A stretch of 64,000 bases of DNA, taken from contig NW_027331262.1 of the NCBI RefSeq assembly GCF_022965805.1, forward strand, positions 124,001-188,000. The letters are read 5' to 3'. Position 1 is the first letter of the stretch; each line of letters opens with the position of its first letter. This DNA is from Primulina eburnea. Its lineage: Eukaryota > Streptophyta > Magnoliopsida > Lamiales > Gesneriaceae. A program made the translations under genes and the position numbers. Of this stretch, positions 23,701 through 34,402 are shown piece by piece. The notes below the pieces were generated by a model. The model ran no database searches. It was not told where the DNA came from and saw only the letters and a program-made list of their open reading frames with translations.

Positions 23701-24330
23701 AGTGCATAATTTTCTCATGTGTACTCCCTAGGTTCTGAATATAAGGTGTTTGCTTTCAGATGGCCTAAGGGTGGATTTCGAGGTCCTATGCACGATAGGG
23801 AACAAGAGGATTTGAGGCACTCTTTGATTATTTACTCGAGTTAATGCTACCGGTTGGTCACTCCTATCAACCGAAATTCATTCAAGTGTAACTCGCATAT
23901 CATGTTGCTATCAGTTTCTCCCACAGATATTTTAAACTCGACTGTCATTCACACCACCACCAAAACCCACTTTTATGTGCATATGAAAACTTACAAAACC
24001 GGGGTATTCCTAACGAGTGATAAGATTAATTAACATGCAGTTCATTTATCCCACAATCATCATTGGCTACCAATTGACTAGTTTCACCATCAATTGACAT
24101 CCATGCAAGACAAATACGAACGAAAACAACTAAGACTACGGACAATGACCCCCTCATACTAAAAGTGTGCAATGTCCCCATTGCACAAAAAACTCAAGAC
24201 ACAGAAATGCAAACACAAATGCAGACTCCTAAACATGAAAGCTAAAAACATGCTAGACTGAAACAACGATAAGAAAGAAAACAGAAGGCAGTAAAGAAAG
24301 AAAATTGCAAGGAAGGGGAAACAGTGAACT

Positions 24331-24474
24331 CCCCTGAATTGGTAATAGGAAATCCATCTGATCCAGTAAGAACTTGCAATCAAATGCTAAATCTATTTAT
24401 CTATCCAGCTTTTGTTTCACAACTAGAACAAAAGAAAACTGATGAAGCTCTTGCTGACCCTAACTGGGTAAATG
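24331..24474 (+). pseudogene. SIRE-like reverse transcriptase, N-terminal fragment
   Basis: In frame, this stretch encodes a linker with VNSPELVIGNP and then DEALADPNWV, the conserved entry to Copia reverse transcriptase. The frame breaks off where the nested Copia element begins and resumes in the same frame after it at 40117, allowing for the AAATG duplication. Confidence 0.8.
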
Positions 24475-25617
24475 TGAAGAACCTAAAGGGGGGGTGAATA
24501 GGTTCTTTTAGGCCCTTTAGCGTTTTTAAAACGAGTTTGCAAAAATTGCAAGCGGAAGACTTGAGGGACAATCACAAATAAAATGAATGCGTAAAGTAAG
24601 TGCGTAAAATAAATGCGTAGTAAAGTAAATGCGTAAAGTAAAGAGGGATAGAGATGTTTATGGAAGTTCGACGAAGAATCGTCTACGTCTCCCCTTCTCG
24701 ATGAGGATCGAGGTATCACTATATCGACTTGGCTTTAGGAGCTCCAAGCTAGCTTTTACAACCACGCCTCGATGCGTCTACTTGGCCTTGAGGGCTCCAA
24801 GGATAGCTACAACCCACTCGAGAGTATTACTTTCACACTTTTTCTACAACTCTTTTGATATTACAACTCTTTTAATCAACGCACACAAGAGATAGTAGAA
24901 AGCTTTGTAAGAGACAAGAGAGAGTGGAGTGGGATGATTGAAAATGCATCCTCAAAGGCCTATTTATACTAGTCTTGGACGCCAAGGTTCGGATCTTCTG
25001 TTTATGATTCGGAACGTCCGATGTGATTGAAATCAATTTGCGTAATTCTGGGATGACTTCGGATCGTCCGTTCTTGACTTCGTAGGGTCCGAACATATGC
25101 TTCGGAGGGACCGATCCAGCTTCGTTTCTTCCGAACGGTTCTTTCAGACAGTGTATGACCAGCTTCGGAAGGTCCGAACTCAAGTTCGTACCGTCCGAAC
25201 ATTCCCGCGTTTCCAGAGATTTGAAATCTTCAACACTTCGTAGCGTCCGATCATGTCCTTCGTAGCGTCCGAAATCTTACTCAATCAACAGTCAGATCAA
25301 TTTGTCTCCGCATTCAAGTGATTTGATTGCTTGTGTTCGGAACGTCCGATCACGTCTTCGGACCGTCCGAACTGGCTCCTCGCAGCTTCCGAACAGCTTC
25401 CACTTTGCTTCTGATCGGCACCTTTTCGGAACGTCCGAACCAACTTCGGATCTTCCGAACTTAATTTTGTTCTTAATTTCCTGCATGCCTCAATATAAAA
25501 CATTAGTACATTTTTAAGCCAAGTTTTGGTATCATCAAAACAAAAACTTTGGGATATGTTACAGCATTAAAAACATTAATCTCATCCTCGAGATTTGTAT
25601 GCGTTTAAGGCGTAACA
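24475..25617 (-). repeat. LTR A (3' LTR) of the nested Copia element
   Basis: 1143 bp; read on the minus strand it runs from TGTTACGCC to GGTTCTTCA. I found about one difference from LTR C, but many from LTR B. TATA box (TATAAATA on the minus strand) at 24961-24968. Confidence 0.92.
24988..25460. repeat. Array of TTCGGAnCGTCCGAA motifs in LTR A
   Basis: Around a dozen full or half copies of the dyad TTCGGAACGTCCGAAC, spaced 20-60 bp. The array ends about 20 bp from the TATA box, on its upstream side in transcription sense. The same motif fills the unrelated Gypsy LTR at 62855-63077. Confidence 0.9.
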
Positions 25618-25927
25618 ATCTCCCCTTTTTTGATGATCACAAAACTTGGTTAAAAATTGAGAAACAATAATCAACATAATCTAAATGGTTATTAAATAAC
25701 TCCCCCTTAATCAAATAACAAGTCTAAGAGGTTGAATTAAGGCGAATTTATTTAATAACCATTTAATAGCAATTTTAACCAAATAAATTCTCCCCTTTTT
25801 TGTGATAAGCAAAAAGACATAAGCATAAAGAGAGACAAATAAACAGGTAAAATATCCACTAATAAATGCAAGTCTTTTATACAATGATGCATAAAGATAA
25901 AATAAACAAAAATAACAAAAACATAAT
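25618..25927 (-). other. Polypurine tract and 3' untranslated part of the nested Copia element
   Basis: Read on the minus strand, a purine run AAAAAAGGGGAGAT precedes the LTR start TGTTACG. The rest is AT-rich and non-coding. It is nearly identical to 33901-34216. Confidence 0.75.
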
Positions 25928-26749
25928 CTAAGAATCCGCATCCCGCGACTCTCTATGTCTCCTCATCTCAGCCTCGATGGAATCAAGACGCGAGGAAGTC
26001 TCAGTATGATGACGCTCTAAGGTAGACTCCAAAAGGGAGAAACGAGTGTCGAAACGAGTCTCCAATCGCTCGAGATACTCGAAAATCCGATCGTAGGGTC
26101 CAGAGGGAGCAGGCGGAGTGAAGCCATGAGGAAGGTCATCCATGGTCATCAAAGGAGTGCTAATAGGGTCGGGAACACGCTGATGGGATGTAGAGGGAAT
26201 ATCAAACGAAGGGGTAGGAGTGGTACCCGTAGTGGGGGGACCAGCGGGAAATCCTCTCGTCTGAACGTGAGGAGGAAGAAGACCGAAGGGAACATGAAAG
26301 TGGTCGGTCGGACGATAGGACGCAAAGATGCGATCCTTGTCGACGACCCAAGAGGATAAGACGGGATTCCAAGAGAGTCCCATCTTAACAACAGTATCAT
26401 GGTCGATAGTCTCGCGGGGAGAAATAGATAAGGATTCTTCATCTACAAAGTCAATGTCAAAATGGGCGAGAATCCGGTTTATGAACCGGCCAAACGGAAA
26501 AGAGACGCGAGTAGAAGAAGCCGCGTACTCCATGGCGTACATAAGAAAACGGGGAAGGTTAAAAGGACGCTGGGAGACTAAATAATAGATAATATACAGA
26601 TCGAGATACTTGCAAGTGGAGAGGTCTCCACTGCGAGGAACAATGGTAGAAGTGATGAGCTTCAGAACAAGCTGAAGCTGAGGAGGAAGGTCCTTCGCAT
26701 GAGGACGGTCATCGGCAGGAGTAGGCGGACGACCGAAGATGGTGGTCAA
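25928..26749 (-). CDS. Accessory protein of the nested Copia element (about 273 aa, start unclear)
   Basis: Lies between pol and the 3' LTR, like the larger accessory ORF of the SIRE-like element. Residues about 20-150 look globular, with CKYLDLYIIYYLVSQ and FPFGRFINRIL, as in the plant retrotransposon proteins often labelled 'putative plant transposon protein'. A Pro/Thr-rich linker follows. The last 60 residues (YDRIFEYLERLETRF onward) look like a coiled coil. No ATG begins this frame: the codon at 26749 is TTG and the frame extends to a stop near 26795. The 5' end was therefore cut off or lies in another exon; a TTTTTCAG acceptor-like site is close by. Function unknown. Confidence 0.6.
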   Translation of the reverse strand: MTTIFGRPPTPADDRPHAKDLPPQLQLVLKLITSTIVPRSGDLSTCKYLDLYIIYYLVSQRPFNLPRFLMYAMEYAASSTRVSFPFGRFINRILAHFDIDFVDEESLSISPRETIDHDTVVKMGLSWNPVLSSWVVDKDRIFASYRPTDHFHVPFGLLPPHVQTRGFPAGPPTTGTTPTPSFDIPSTSHQRVPDPISTPLMTMDDLPHGFTPPAPSGPYDRIFEYLERLETRFDTRFSLLESTLERHHTETSSRLDSIEAEMRRHRESRDADS

Positions 26750-26799
26750 GGCAGTGACTCGATCAAAAGTGGGGTCATTAAAACCTAGGTTTTCTCTCC

Positions 26800-29700
26800 T
26801 TTAAAATCTGAAAAATGAGATGTGTAGGGTGTGTTGTGTGCTTTAGTGTGTGTAAAAACGTGTAAGTGTGTGTGAGTGTGTGTAACGTGTGTGTAAGTTT
26901 TTAATTAGGAGAAATTAGTGCTAAATTAAATAATTAAAATACTAGTTAAAAGTTAACACACACTACTTTAATCAAACTCCTCATTTAAAATAATTACACA
27001 CTAATTTTAAAAGTTCTAAACTCTTAGATTACTAAATACAAAAATAAAGTTTTAAAATGTTAAAACTAAATAAATCATTTAAAATGCCCCATCCTTAACT
27101 TAAAATAAAATACCACCTTTTGAAATTGACAAAAATCGTCGCCGGGTCTTTTCCTCGATCCCGCCTTGAATAATCGCCTGAAACATGAAACCCGAAAAAC
27201 ATTTTAACGTGCATCACAATAAACATGAATAATTTAAAATAATGCATTTTCATAAATTATGCATGGCTAAAGCTCATTTAAAATTAATTAAATGATTTAA
27301 TAATTAAATGAATGCATGGATTATACGTGGACGGAATTTGAGCACTAGAGTAGCAGCGGAAGTAAATATCTGTTTCAAAATAACAACTTAAAATAATTCA
27401 TCGTGATAAAAATGAGTTTGCATAAAAATGATAAATAAGGTCTTCGAGTTCCTACTACTGCCGACCCAAGATGGCTCACTGGTCCCCGCCCTCGACCTCG
27501 ACCTCATCAGTACCTATAACAATCAAGTCTTGTGAGTCTAAAGACTCAGCATGCATATATCATGAATAACAAGTAAATGTATCTTAAAAACTGGCGTAAC
27601 GTAAAAATATCATATCATAGAGCGTAACGTGAAAAGTCGAGCCATGAATAATTATAAATATGTGCATAACTGAAAATCGTAAGTAATATGTTTGCTCGAT
27701 AGAGCCCTGTCATAAAATAGCATATCATAATTTTTTGTTGAGAGTATGTTCTACGCAAGTGGCCCATAACATGAACTGAATCGTCTGATCAGACTAAACC
27801 ACAGTATACTGGACGGTAGAGATCATCATAGCCCTTGGACTGAATGTCCATACCCATACATGAACATGAACCGGTCAGTAGCCACCGGATGAAGTAATAA
27901 TCCCATAAGCTGCAATCCCATGAGTGTGAAGTGCCACAAGACATATCGCATATATCTCAAAAATAAACTTTTATATTTTATGCACGTAATATAATAAATT
28001 CCTGAGTTATTTTACCAATTGGATTGGATCGTTTCCAGGCTCGGTGCGACCTAATTCTAACATGAAAAACATGCAAATAACTTGACTTGACCATGCAAAT
28101 AACTTAACTTCACCAACGCTTCAAAATCGAACAAAAAACGAGACTATTACGCCCAACAAACTTAATATTTAACCATGACTCCGTATCAACCCGAACCAAC
28201 ATCGAACCTTCATTTAGTCATGATTAAAATACACCTAAAATACTGGAAAATAATTACCAAGGGTTGTAACACACGAAAATTGTGCATGGAGGCCAAAATC
28301 ATGAAACTCTCTTTCGAGAGTCACTTTGGCACATCGCACCGTAAATTCTCGTACGACCGCTAAACTTAACCAAATCACAAACGGCCAAAAACATGACCTT
28401 CCGAACTCAATGAGGTACTGTCCAGTTCAAGGCTATAGGCTAAAATCAAATCAAGAACTCGAAAAAAGCCTCTGAACCGAAGGCAAACCTGCTGCCCAAC
28501 AAAATAAAGCAGCAGCGGCCGCAGTTCCATGCTTCGTTTGTGAGGCTATTGGCCATTGGGGCTTGAACCACCAACCAGAGCCTCTTACCAACATCCTAAG
28601 GTATGGTTTGAACCATGGCTATGGGCCCTAGGCCAACCACAATCCAAGCAACACCCGAAACCACTCCCAAGCCCCACCCGAGAACACGCCTCACTCGCGT
28701 GGGGTGTCTTGCTTGTTTTGCTGTTAAATGAAGGATCCAATGGTTATGAGGTTAACCATGTCCATGCTAGACATGCTAAGGTGTTGTATGAGTCATGGCT
28801 AAGGGCTAGAAGCCAACTACAACCCATCTAGCACCTCAAAATTCGAAACCCAACACACTCAACAAAACAAGAAAATTTAAAACCGATGGGAGCTGTTCTT
28901 GTTTGTTTGAAAAACCGATGGGACCATGAACCAAGCCATGAAAGGGCATCTTGGTCACGTCCTAGACATGTCAAGGAGGGGTTCTAACCGTGGTTACAGG
29001 CTCAAAAGCCAACCAAGATTCGAACCTCGCCTTAGACAATCCAAACAAGAAAATAAAAACTCATAATTTTCAACGTGGGGGGGGGGGGGGGGGGTTGCTG
29101 TCAAAAGTGGTTTTGCTGGGGTGAATGGCATGCAACCAATGGACTAATCCTTTCCTAACACCCCCTATAACATGATCATAAGCAGCCTTGAGCCCATGGA
29201 AATCGATTCGAATCCTGAAACCACAAAACTAACAAAACCGTGAAGGCACAAGGAAAAGGAGCCGAAAATCTGCACAGTAGTTTTTGAAAATGTTGCTGTG
29301 GTGATTTCGGTTTTTATCAAGGATCAAGCACATGTAATGGTTTAAAAATAGATATATAACTTGATTGATGAGAAAAGAAATAATATAGATATGCCTTGGA
29401 TTTTTTTGAAATGAAAACATATCGATTATGACGACACGGCGCGGAGGAGACGGAGTTGCTTTGATTTCTACTTTTCTCTCTTGTTTTCTTTCAAGCCTCA
29501 CACGATTTTTTCTTGCTGAATAACACTGATATTTTCGAGAATGAGGGGAGGGAGATGGCTAGGAGATGAATGAAGAAGTTTACTAATTAAATGGAATTTG
29601 AAAGGCAAGATAAAAATCTTTCTATCCTAGACTTTGAGGGATGAGGGAAATGATTCGATTTGAGGGAGATAAAATGGTGAGGTGACCGATTTCTTTATGT

Positions 29701-30422
29701 CAAATAAGTGTAGAAAATTGCTTAAATCAATAATTATTGATGATTAAAATGAAGGGATTATCTACCAAGAAAAGGATAAGGAAAGGAATCAAAGTTTGTG
29801 AGTTGTCAAATTTAATTAAATCTAAGAAAGGAGTGGCCGAAATTTGATGTTCAAAATGAGGGTAAAATATTTCTTAATTATTAATTACTGAAGATTTAAA
29901 ATGAGGGAATTAACTATGCCATGAAAGGATTAAGAAAAGATATCAAAATGGAGAGTTGCCAAAAATTTAAATCCTTTAAAGGAGATGGCCGATTTTTCTA
30001 TGATAATGGGAGGGAAAATATTGCTTAAATAATGTATTTTAAATCTTTAAAGTTTTATCTACCCATTTAATATTTTTGTGAATTAATAAATTAATTATTT
30101 AACCTAAAAGAATTTATTTACTACTTATCTCAAATTACTTAAATAAATCCTTTAAACATTCTTTTACATTAAATTAATTTATTATTTATCTTAAATAAAT
30201 TCTAGGAATGTTTTCCTAATATTAAATTTTACCTTCATACTCCAACTCCAGTCCGGCCTCACTTATTTAACTGAAAAGATAAAACTATACTCATGCGATT
30301 TAAGATAAATAATCAAGACTAAATAACTTTAAAATGCCTAAAAAAAATAAAGAAACCATTTTTAATTTAAATAATAGAAATTATGCATGGCTTATACATA
30401 GTCTGGTTTAACGGGTTCTACA
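26800..30422 (-). repeat. Gypsy LTR (probably solo or partial), minus strand
   Basis: On the minus strand it starts TGTAGAACCCGTTAAACCAG at 30422. It passes through words common in plant Gypsy LTRs: a block with GAACCGGT complement near 27870, a GC-rich block at 27460-27515 and a GT/CA-rich leader-like stretch at 26820-26905. No polypurine tract precedes it and no primer site follows, so it is not a complete element. The left boundary (about 26800-27150) is uncertain. It includes an 18-base G run at 29077-29094. No genes are seen in it. Confidence 0.5.
29077..29094. other. G18 homopolymer
   Basis: An uninterrupted run of 18 G inside the minus-strand LTR. Such a run could form a quadruplex and is prone to length error in sequencing. 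Confidence 0.8.
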
Positions 30423-31429
30423 GTTATACCGCAGTCTGGACTCAACAATCATGGGTATGATGGGTTTAAAATAAGATGATATATTTCCTAAAATTTAGGT
30501 TCAACTAAACTTGTTAGCTAGTATGTATACAAAACATCATGATGTAGTTGATGATAGATACTGTTGTAAAAATGAGTGTAAGGCCCATTAACATTTGAAA
30601 AATTAGTCGAGTGTGATTCGTCCAATAAAATCTAAAATTTACTTGAAAATTGAAATTTATATTTCGAGTAGATATTTTTAGAATATTAATTTGTTCAAAA
30701 CCAATTTTCGGATAAATGAGAAATTAATATCAGTAATTTTTTTTACTTTTAACAGTACTGTTCAAAACCAATATTCGACCACCTCTGCCGCCGACTGTCG
30801 CCAAAAATCTGGAATGACAATTTTGTCACTTCATCAAAAGATTATTATTTATCATATTCTTAACAATCATACCAAACATAATATTATTTTATCATTATCT
30901 ACTTCAATCATTTTTTTTATCATTTATCTCTTAGTCATTTCTTTATTTTATCCTCCAAACCAAACGTAGCCTAGCGTTAAAATCATTCCAACTCTTGGAT
31001 ATCTATAAATAGGTCGATCCTTATATCATAATGGAAAAGGCTAGGCATTCAAAAACTTCATAATACATATATTTTCTTCAATTACTTATTGTTGCATATA
31101 ATTTTCGTTTATCATATCTGAAGAAGGTTCAAAAACATCTTGAACTTCACCCAGTTTTGTAACTGGAGTGCTCATATTACAAAACATAAGTCCTTGTATC
31201 TTGGGAGACTATTGTCGTGTTCAATAAGCGGTGTATGTGAGGCTAATTCGCCTTAAGGAGATATAGTTGAGTTATAGCCTCAAGTTACATTTTGTTCGTG
31301 CCTTGGTCCAGAGCTTGTCCCAACATTTGCTGTGAAATCAACCCAATAGTTTCAGTTTTGTATTCAAACCAACAATCTTAAGAAAATTTTTATTGTGCAT
31401 TCTAAATTCATCATCTGGGGCTCATTCCA
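30423..31429. other. Non-coding DNA with an LTR-like promoter
   Basis: No gene seen. CTATAAATAG at about 31004-31013 and a downstream leader resemble the U3-R part of an LTR, which would fit the Copia gag remnant that follows. No partner LTR or clear primer site is present. Confidence 0.4.
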
Positions 31430-31967
31430 GCGAGTGTTCTAGCGGTCCATGGTGAGAAACCCGAGAAGTTTGGGAGCACCGAATTCAAAAGATGGCAACA
31501 AAAGATGATGTTTTATCTGAACATCTGGAATCTTATGAATTTTTTTATATGAGAAGGCTCCAATGGTATCTGAAAAAACCGACAAATACAAGGTAACTGC
31601 TTATGATGTTTGGGGAAATTGTTATTATTTATTTCGTAATTATTTCATCAACTATTTAGACAATACATTACACGACGTGTATAGTCGAATGGAAAATTCA
31701 ACAGATTTGTGAAGATTCTTGGAAAAGAAATATAGAGCAGAAAATGTCTATGAAGAAATTCATTGTTGGAAAATTTATAGACTTCAAAATTGTGAACTCC
31801 AAATGTTATAGTACAAGCCCAAGAGTTGCAATTAATTTTACATGAAAGATAAATGAGATCAAGTTAACATGACAGTTGCAGATTATGTCGTGACAAGTTA
31901 TGCGATATACATGGAAACATACTTCATTTTTGATGAATTTTGAAGAAAACTTGGTGGATAACTAAGT
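31430..31967 (+). pseudogene. Decayed Copia gag fragment
   Basis: Frames broken by several stops still spell Copia Gag features: GEKPEKFG and FKRWQQKMMFYL near 31460-31525, then KFIVGKFIDFKIV near 31750-31790 and a QELQLIL near 31820. It belongs to a different Copia lineage from the SIRE-like gags here. It is cut at the right by the Gypsy LTR fragment (31973), whose left flank would be GGAAT. Confidence 0.65.
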
Positions 31968-31972
31968 GGAAT

Positions 31973-32515
31973 TGTGGGGACCCGGACGCTAATCATCTTC
32001 TTAATCATTATGGAGACAATTTAATCAATTATAATAAAGAGGGTCTAATTTTTTTTTAAAAAAATACAGTATTAAATGCGGAACGTAATGGAATTCAATC
32101 TAATATACATATCAGTATAAAAGTACAAGTTGTGTACAACATACATCAAACTTAAACTAAGGTTCAACAACTAATATCAAGTGCCGAATCCTATCTACAG
32201 CAACGTCAAAGTCCGTGGTCTCCACTCTAATCATGATCTCTCGTCATCTCCTCGACCCTGAGCCTGTCTCACCTGTTGTCATGCACACATACAAACACGA
32301 CAACAGCCGGATAACTCCGGTGAGAAATATATCCCAGTATAAACCAACGAAACATGCAATCATATAACAATGTAAAAGCATGTAACAAATATCAGTAACA
32401 TGTATCAAAATATGAAACATAACCAATATAAAATCGTCCATCAGACTCGTGACTCCACGTCTCAGACTAGACTCAATCCTAGTATAGGGATCCCGGTTTC
32501 CAGATGTTGGCATAC
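31973..32515 (-). repeat. Gypsy LTR fragment, same family as 9091-10910
   Basis: The complement of this stretch matches the last 540 or so bases of the Gypsy 5' LTR: it ends GGGTCCCCACA, contains the CTCCGGTGAGA block, and reaches the GATCCC region near 10340. It is interrupted by SIRE LTR sequence at 32516 and never resumes. Confidence 0.8.
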
Positions 32516-32770
32516 TGATAGGATCGGTTCTCGTAATAAGAGTGTTTAGAAGGGGGGGTTGAATAAACACTCACACTTAAAAATGTTCTTTAACAATATT
32601 TGAGTTCAGTTTGGTGACAAACAGAATCTCGGAATCTTGTTGGTCAATATCAATCAGTTAAACTAGAATAGTTGCGGAAAGTAACTGATTGAAAGATAGA
32701 ATACGAAACTGAAAGAAATATGCAAGAGTTGTTTATGGATGTTCGGAGAATTTAATTACTCCTACGTCAC
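32516..32770 (-). repeat. SIRE-like LTR fragment
   Basis: Starts TGATAGGATCGG, the complement of the SIRE LTR end, and continues through the TTGAATAAACACTCAC block for 255 bp. It is cut by LTR B at 32771. The five bases before it are CATAC. Its other end is missing. Confidence 0.85.
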
Positions 32771-33900
32771 TGAAGAACCTAAAGGGGGGGTGAATAGGTT
32801 CTTTTAGGCCCTTTAGCGTTTTTAAAACGAGTTTGCAAAAATTGCAAGCGGAAGACTTGAGGGACAATCACAAATGAATGCGTAAAGTAAGTGCGTAAAA
32901 TAAATGCGTAGTAAAGTAAATGCGTAAAGTAAAGAGGGATAGAGATGTTTATGGAAGTTCGACGAAGAATCGTCTACGTCTCCCCTTCTCGATGAGGATC
33001 GAGGTATCACTATGTCGACTTGGCTTTAGGAGCTCCAAGCTAGCTTTTACAACCACGCCTCGATGCGTCTACTTGGCCTTGAGGGCTCCAAGGATAGCCA
33101 CGAACTTTACAACCCACTCGAGAGTATTACTTTCACTCTTTTTCTACAACTCTTTTAATCAACGCACACAAGAGATAGTAGAAAGCTTTGTAAGAGACAA
33201 GAGAGAGTGGAGTGGGATGATTGAAAATGCATCCTCAAAGGCCTATTTATACTAGTCTTGGACGCCAAGGTTCGGATCTTCTGTTTATGATTCGGAACGT
33301 CCGATGTGATTGAAATCAATTTGCGTAATTCTGGGATGACTTCGGATCGTCCGTTCTTGACTTCGTAGGGTCCGAACATATGCTTCGGAGGGACCGATCC
33401 AGCTTCGTTTCTTCCGAACAGTTCTTTTAGACAGTGTATGCACATATTCGGAAGGTCCGAACTCAAGTTCGTACCGTCCGAACATTCCCGCGTTTCCAGA
33501 GATTTGAAATCTTCAACACTTCGTAGCGTCCGATCATGTCCTTCGTAGCGTCCGAAATCTTACTCAATCAACAGTCAGATCAATTTGTCTCCGCATTCAA
33601 GTGATTTGATTGCTTGTGTTCGGAACGTCCGATCACGTCTTCGGACCGTCCGGACTGGCTCCTCGCAGCTTCCGAACAGCTTCCACTTTGCTTCTGATCG
33701 GCACCTTTTCGGAACGTCCGAACCAACTTCGGATCTTCCGAACTTAACTTTGTTCTTAGTTTCCTGCATGCCTCAATATAAAACATTAGTACATTTTTAA
33801 GCCAAGTTTTGGTATCATCAAAACAAAAACTTTGGGATATGTTACAGCATTAAAAACATTAATCTCATCCTCGAGATTTGTATGCGTTTAAGGCGTAACA
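32771..33900 (-). repeat. LTR B, divergent third copy of the nested Copia LTR
   Basis: 1130 bp with the same ends as LTRs A and C. It carries about ten private differences, such as a missing AAATA in CACAAATGAATG, an extra GAACTTTA, a missing GATATTACAACTCTTTT and a changed GCACATATTCGG. The TTCGGA array is at 33271-33743 and the TATA box at 33244-33251. Left flank GTCAC has no match right of LTR C. Confidence 0.92.
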
Positions 33901-34402
33901 ATCTCCCCCTTTTTGATGATCACAAAACTTGGTTAAAAATTGAGAAACAATAATCAACATAATCTAAATTATTATTAAATAACTCCCCCTTAATCAAATA
34001 ACAAGTCTAAGAGGTTGAATTAAGGCGAATTTATTTAATAACCATTTAATAGCAATTTTAACCAAATAAATTCTCCCCCTTTTTGTGATAAGCAAAAAGA
34101 CATAAGCATAAAGAGAGACAAATAAACAGGTAAAATATCCACTAATAAATGCAAGTCTTTTATACAATGATGCATAAAGATAAAATAAACAAAAATAACA
34201 AAAACATAATCTAAGAATCCGCATCCCCCGACTCTGCCAAGACGAGGAACACCTAAAATTTAAAATATTTAGCACATAAATGAATGTTGAGCCATAATTA
34301 TGGATAAATACAATTAATTTGTATTATCCGACATTATAATGCTCACATTAATAATACTCCCCCTCAATTTAACAAATATGTACGAGAGTATTCGACTAGT
34401 GT
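33901..34402 (-). other. Pol-to-LTR region with accessory ORF deleted
   Basis: On the minus strand a purine run AAAAAGGGGGAGAT precedes LTR B. The first 320 or so bases match 25618-25946, including the last codons of the accessory ORF; then the match ends and pol follows within 170 bp. Nearly all of the accessory ORF is therefore missing here. Confidence 0.75.

Larger units (their letters stand above)
21535..24330. mobile_element. Unclassified inserted DNA replacing SIRE protease and integrase
   Basis: SIRE coding traces stop near 21535 and resume near 24330. Between them no coding sequence is recognised. The insert holds the words GCAAGTGCACGATGTCAAGT and AGTTTGGGGTAGGCTC and two polypyrimidine blocks, CCCCCTCATACTAA (near 23012 and 24149), that look like reversed polypurine tracts. 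It also holds four GC-rich hairpins (22569-22820), an ATT microsatellite and a G12 run (23090-23101). I suspect minus-strand Gypsy-derived DNA. Ends and target duplication were not resolved, and integrase may have been lost by deletion. Confidence 0.5.

Noticed and set aside
23448..23702. 84-aa ORF with a poly-Leu end
   Set aside because: The Leu run is the ATT microsatellite read in one frame.
24872..25517. Short ORFs with GRSE/SEDPK words in LTRs A, B and C
   Set aside because: Translations of the TTCGGA motif array in non-coding LTR sequence; they appear identically in each LTR copy and in several frames.
28556..28831. 91-aa ORF in the minus-strand Gypsy LTR
   Set aside because: It lies within LTR-like sequence, lacks a recognised domain, and fits chance in a less AT-rich stretch.
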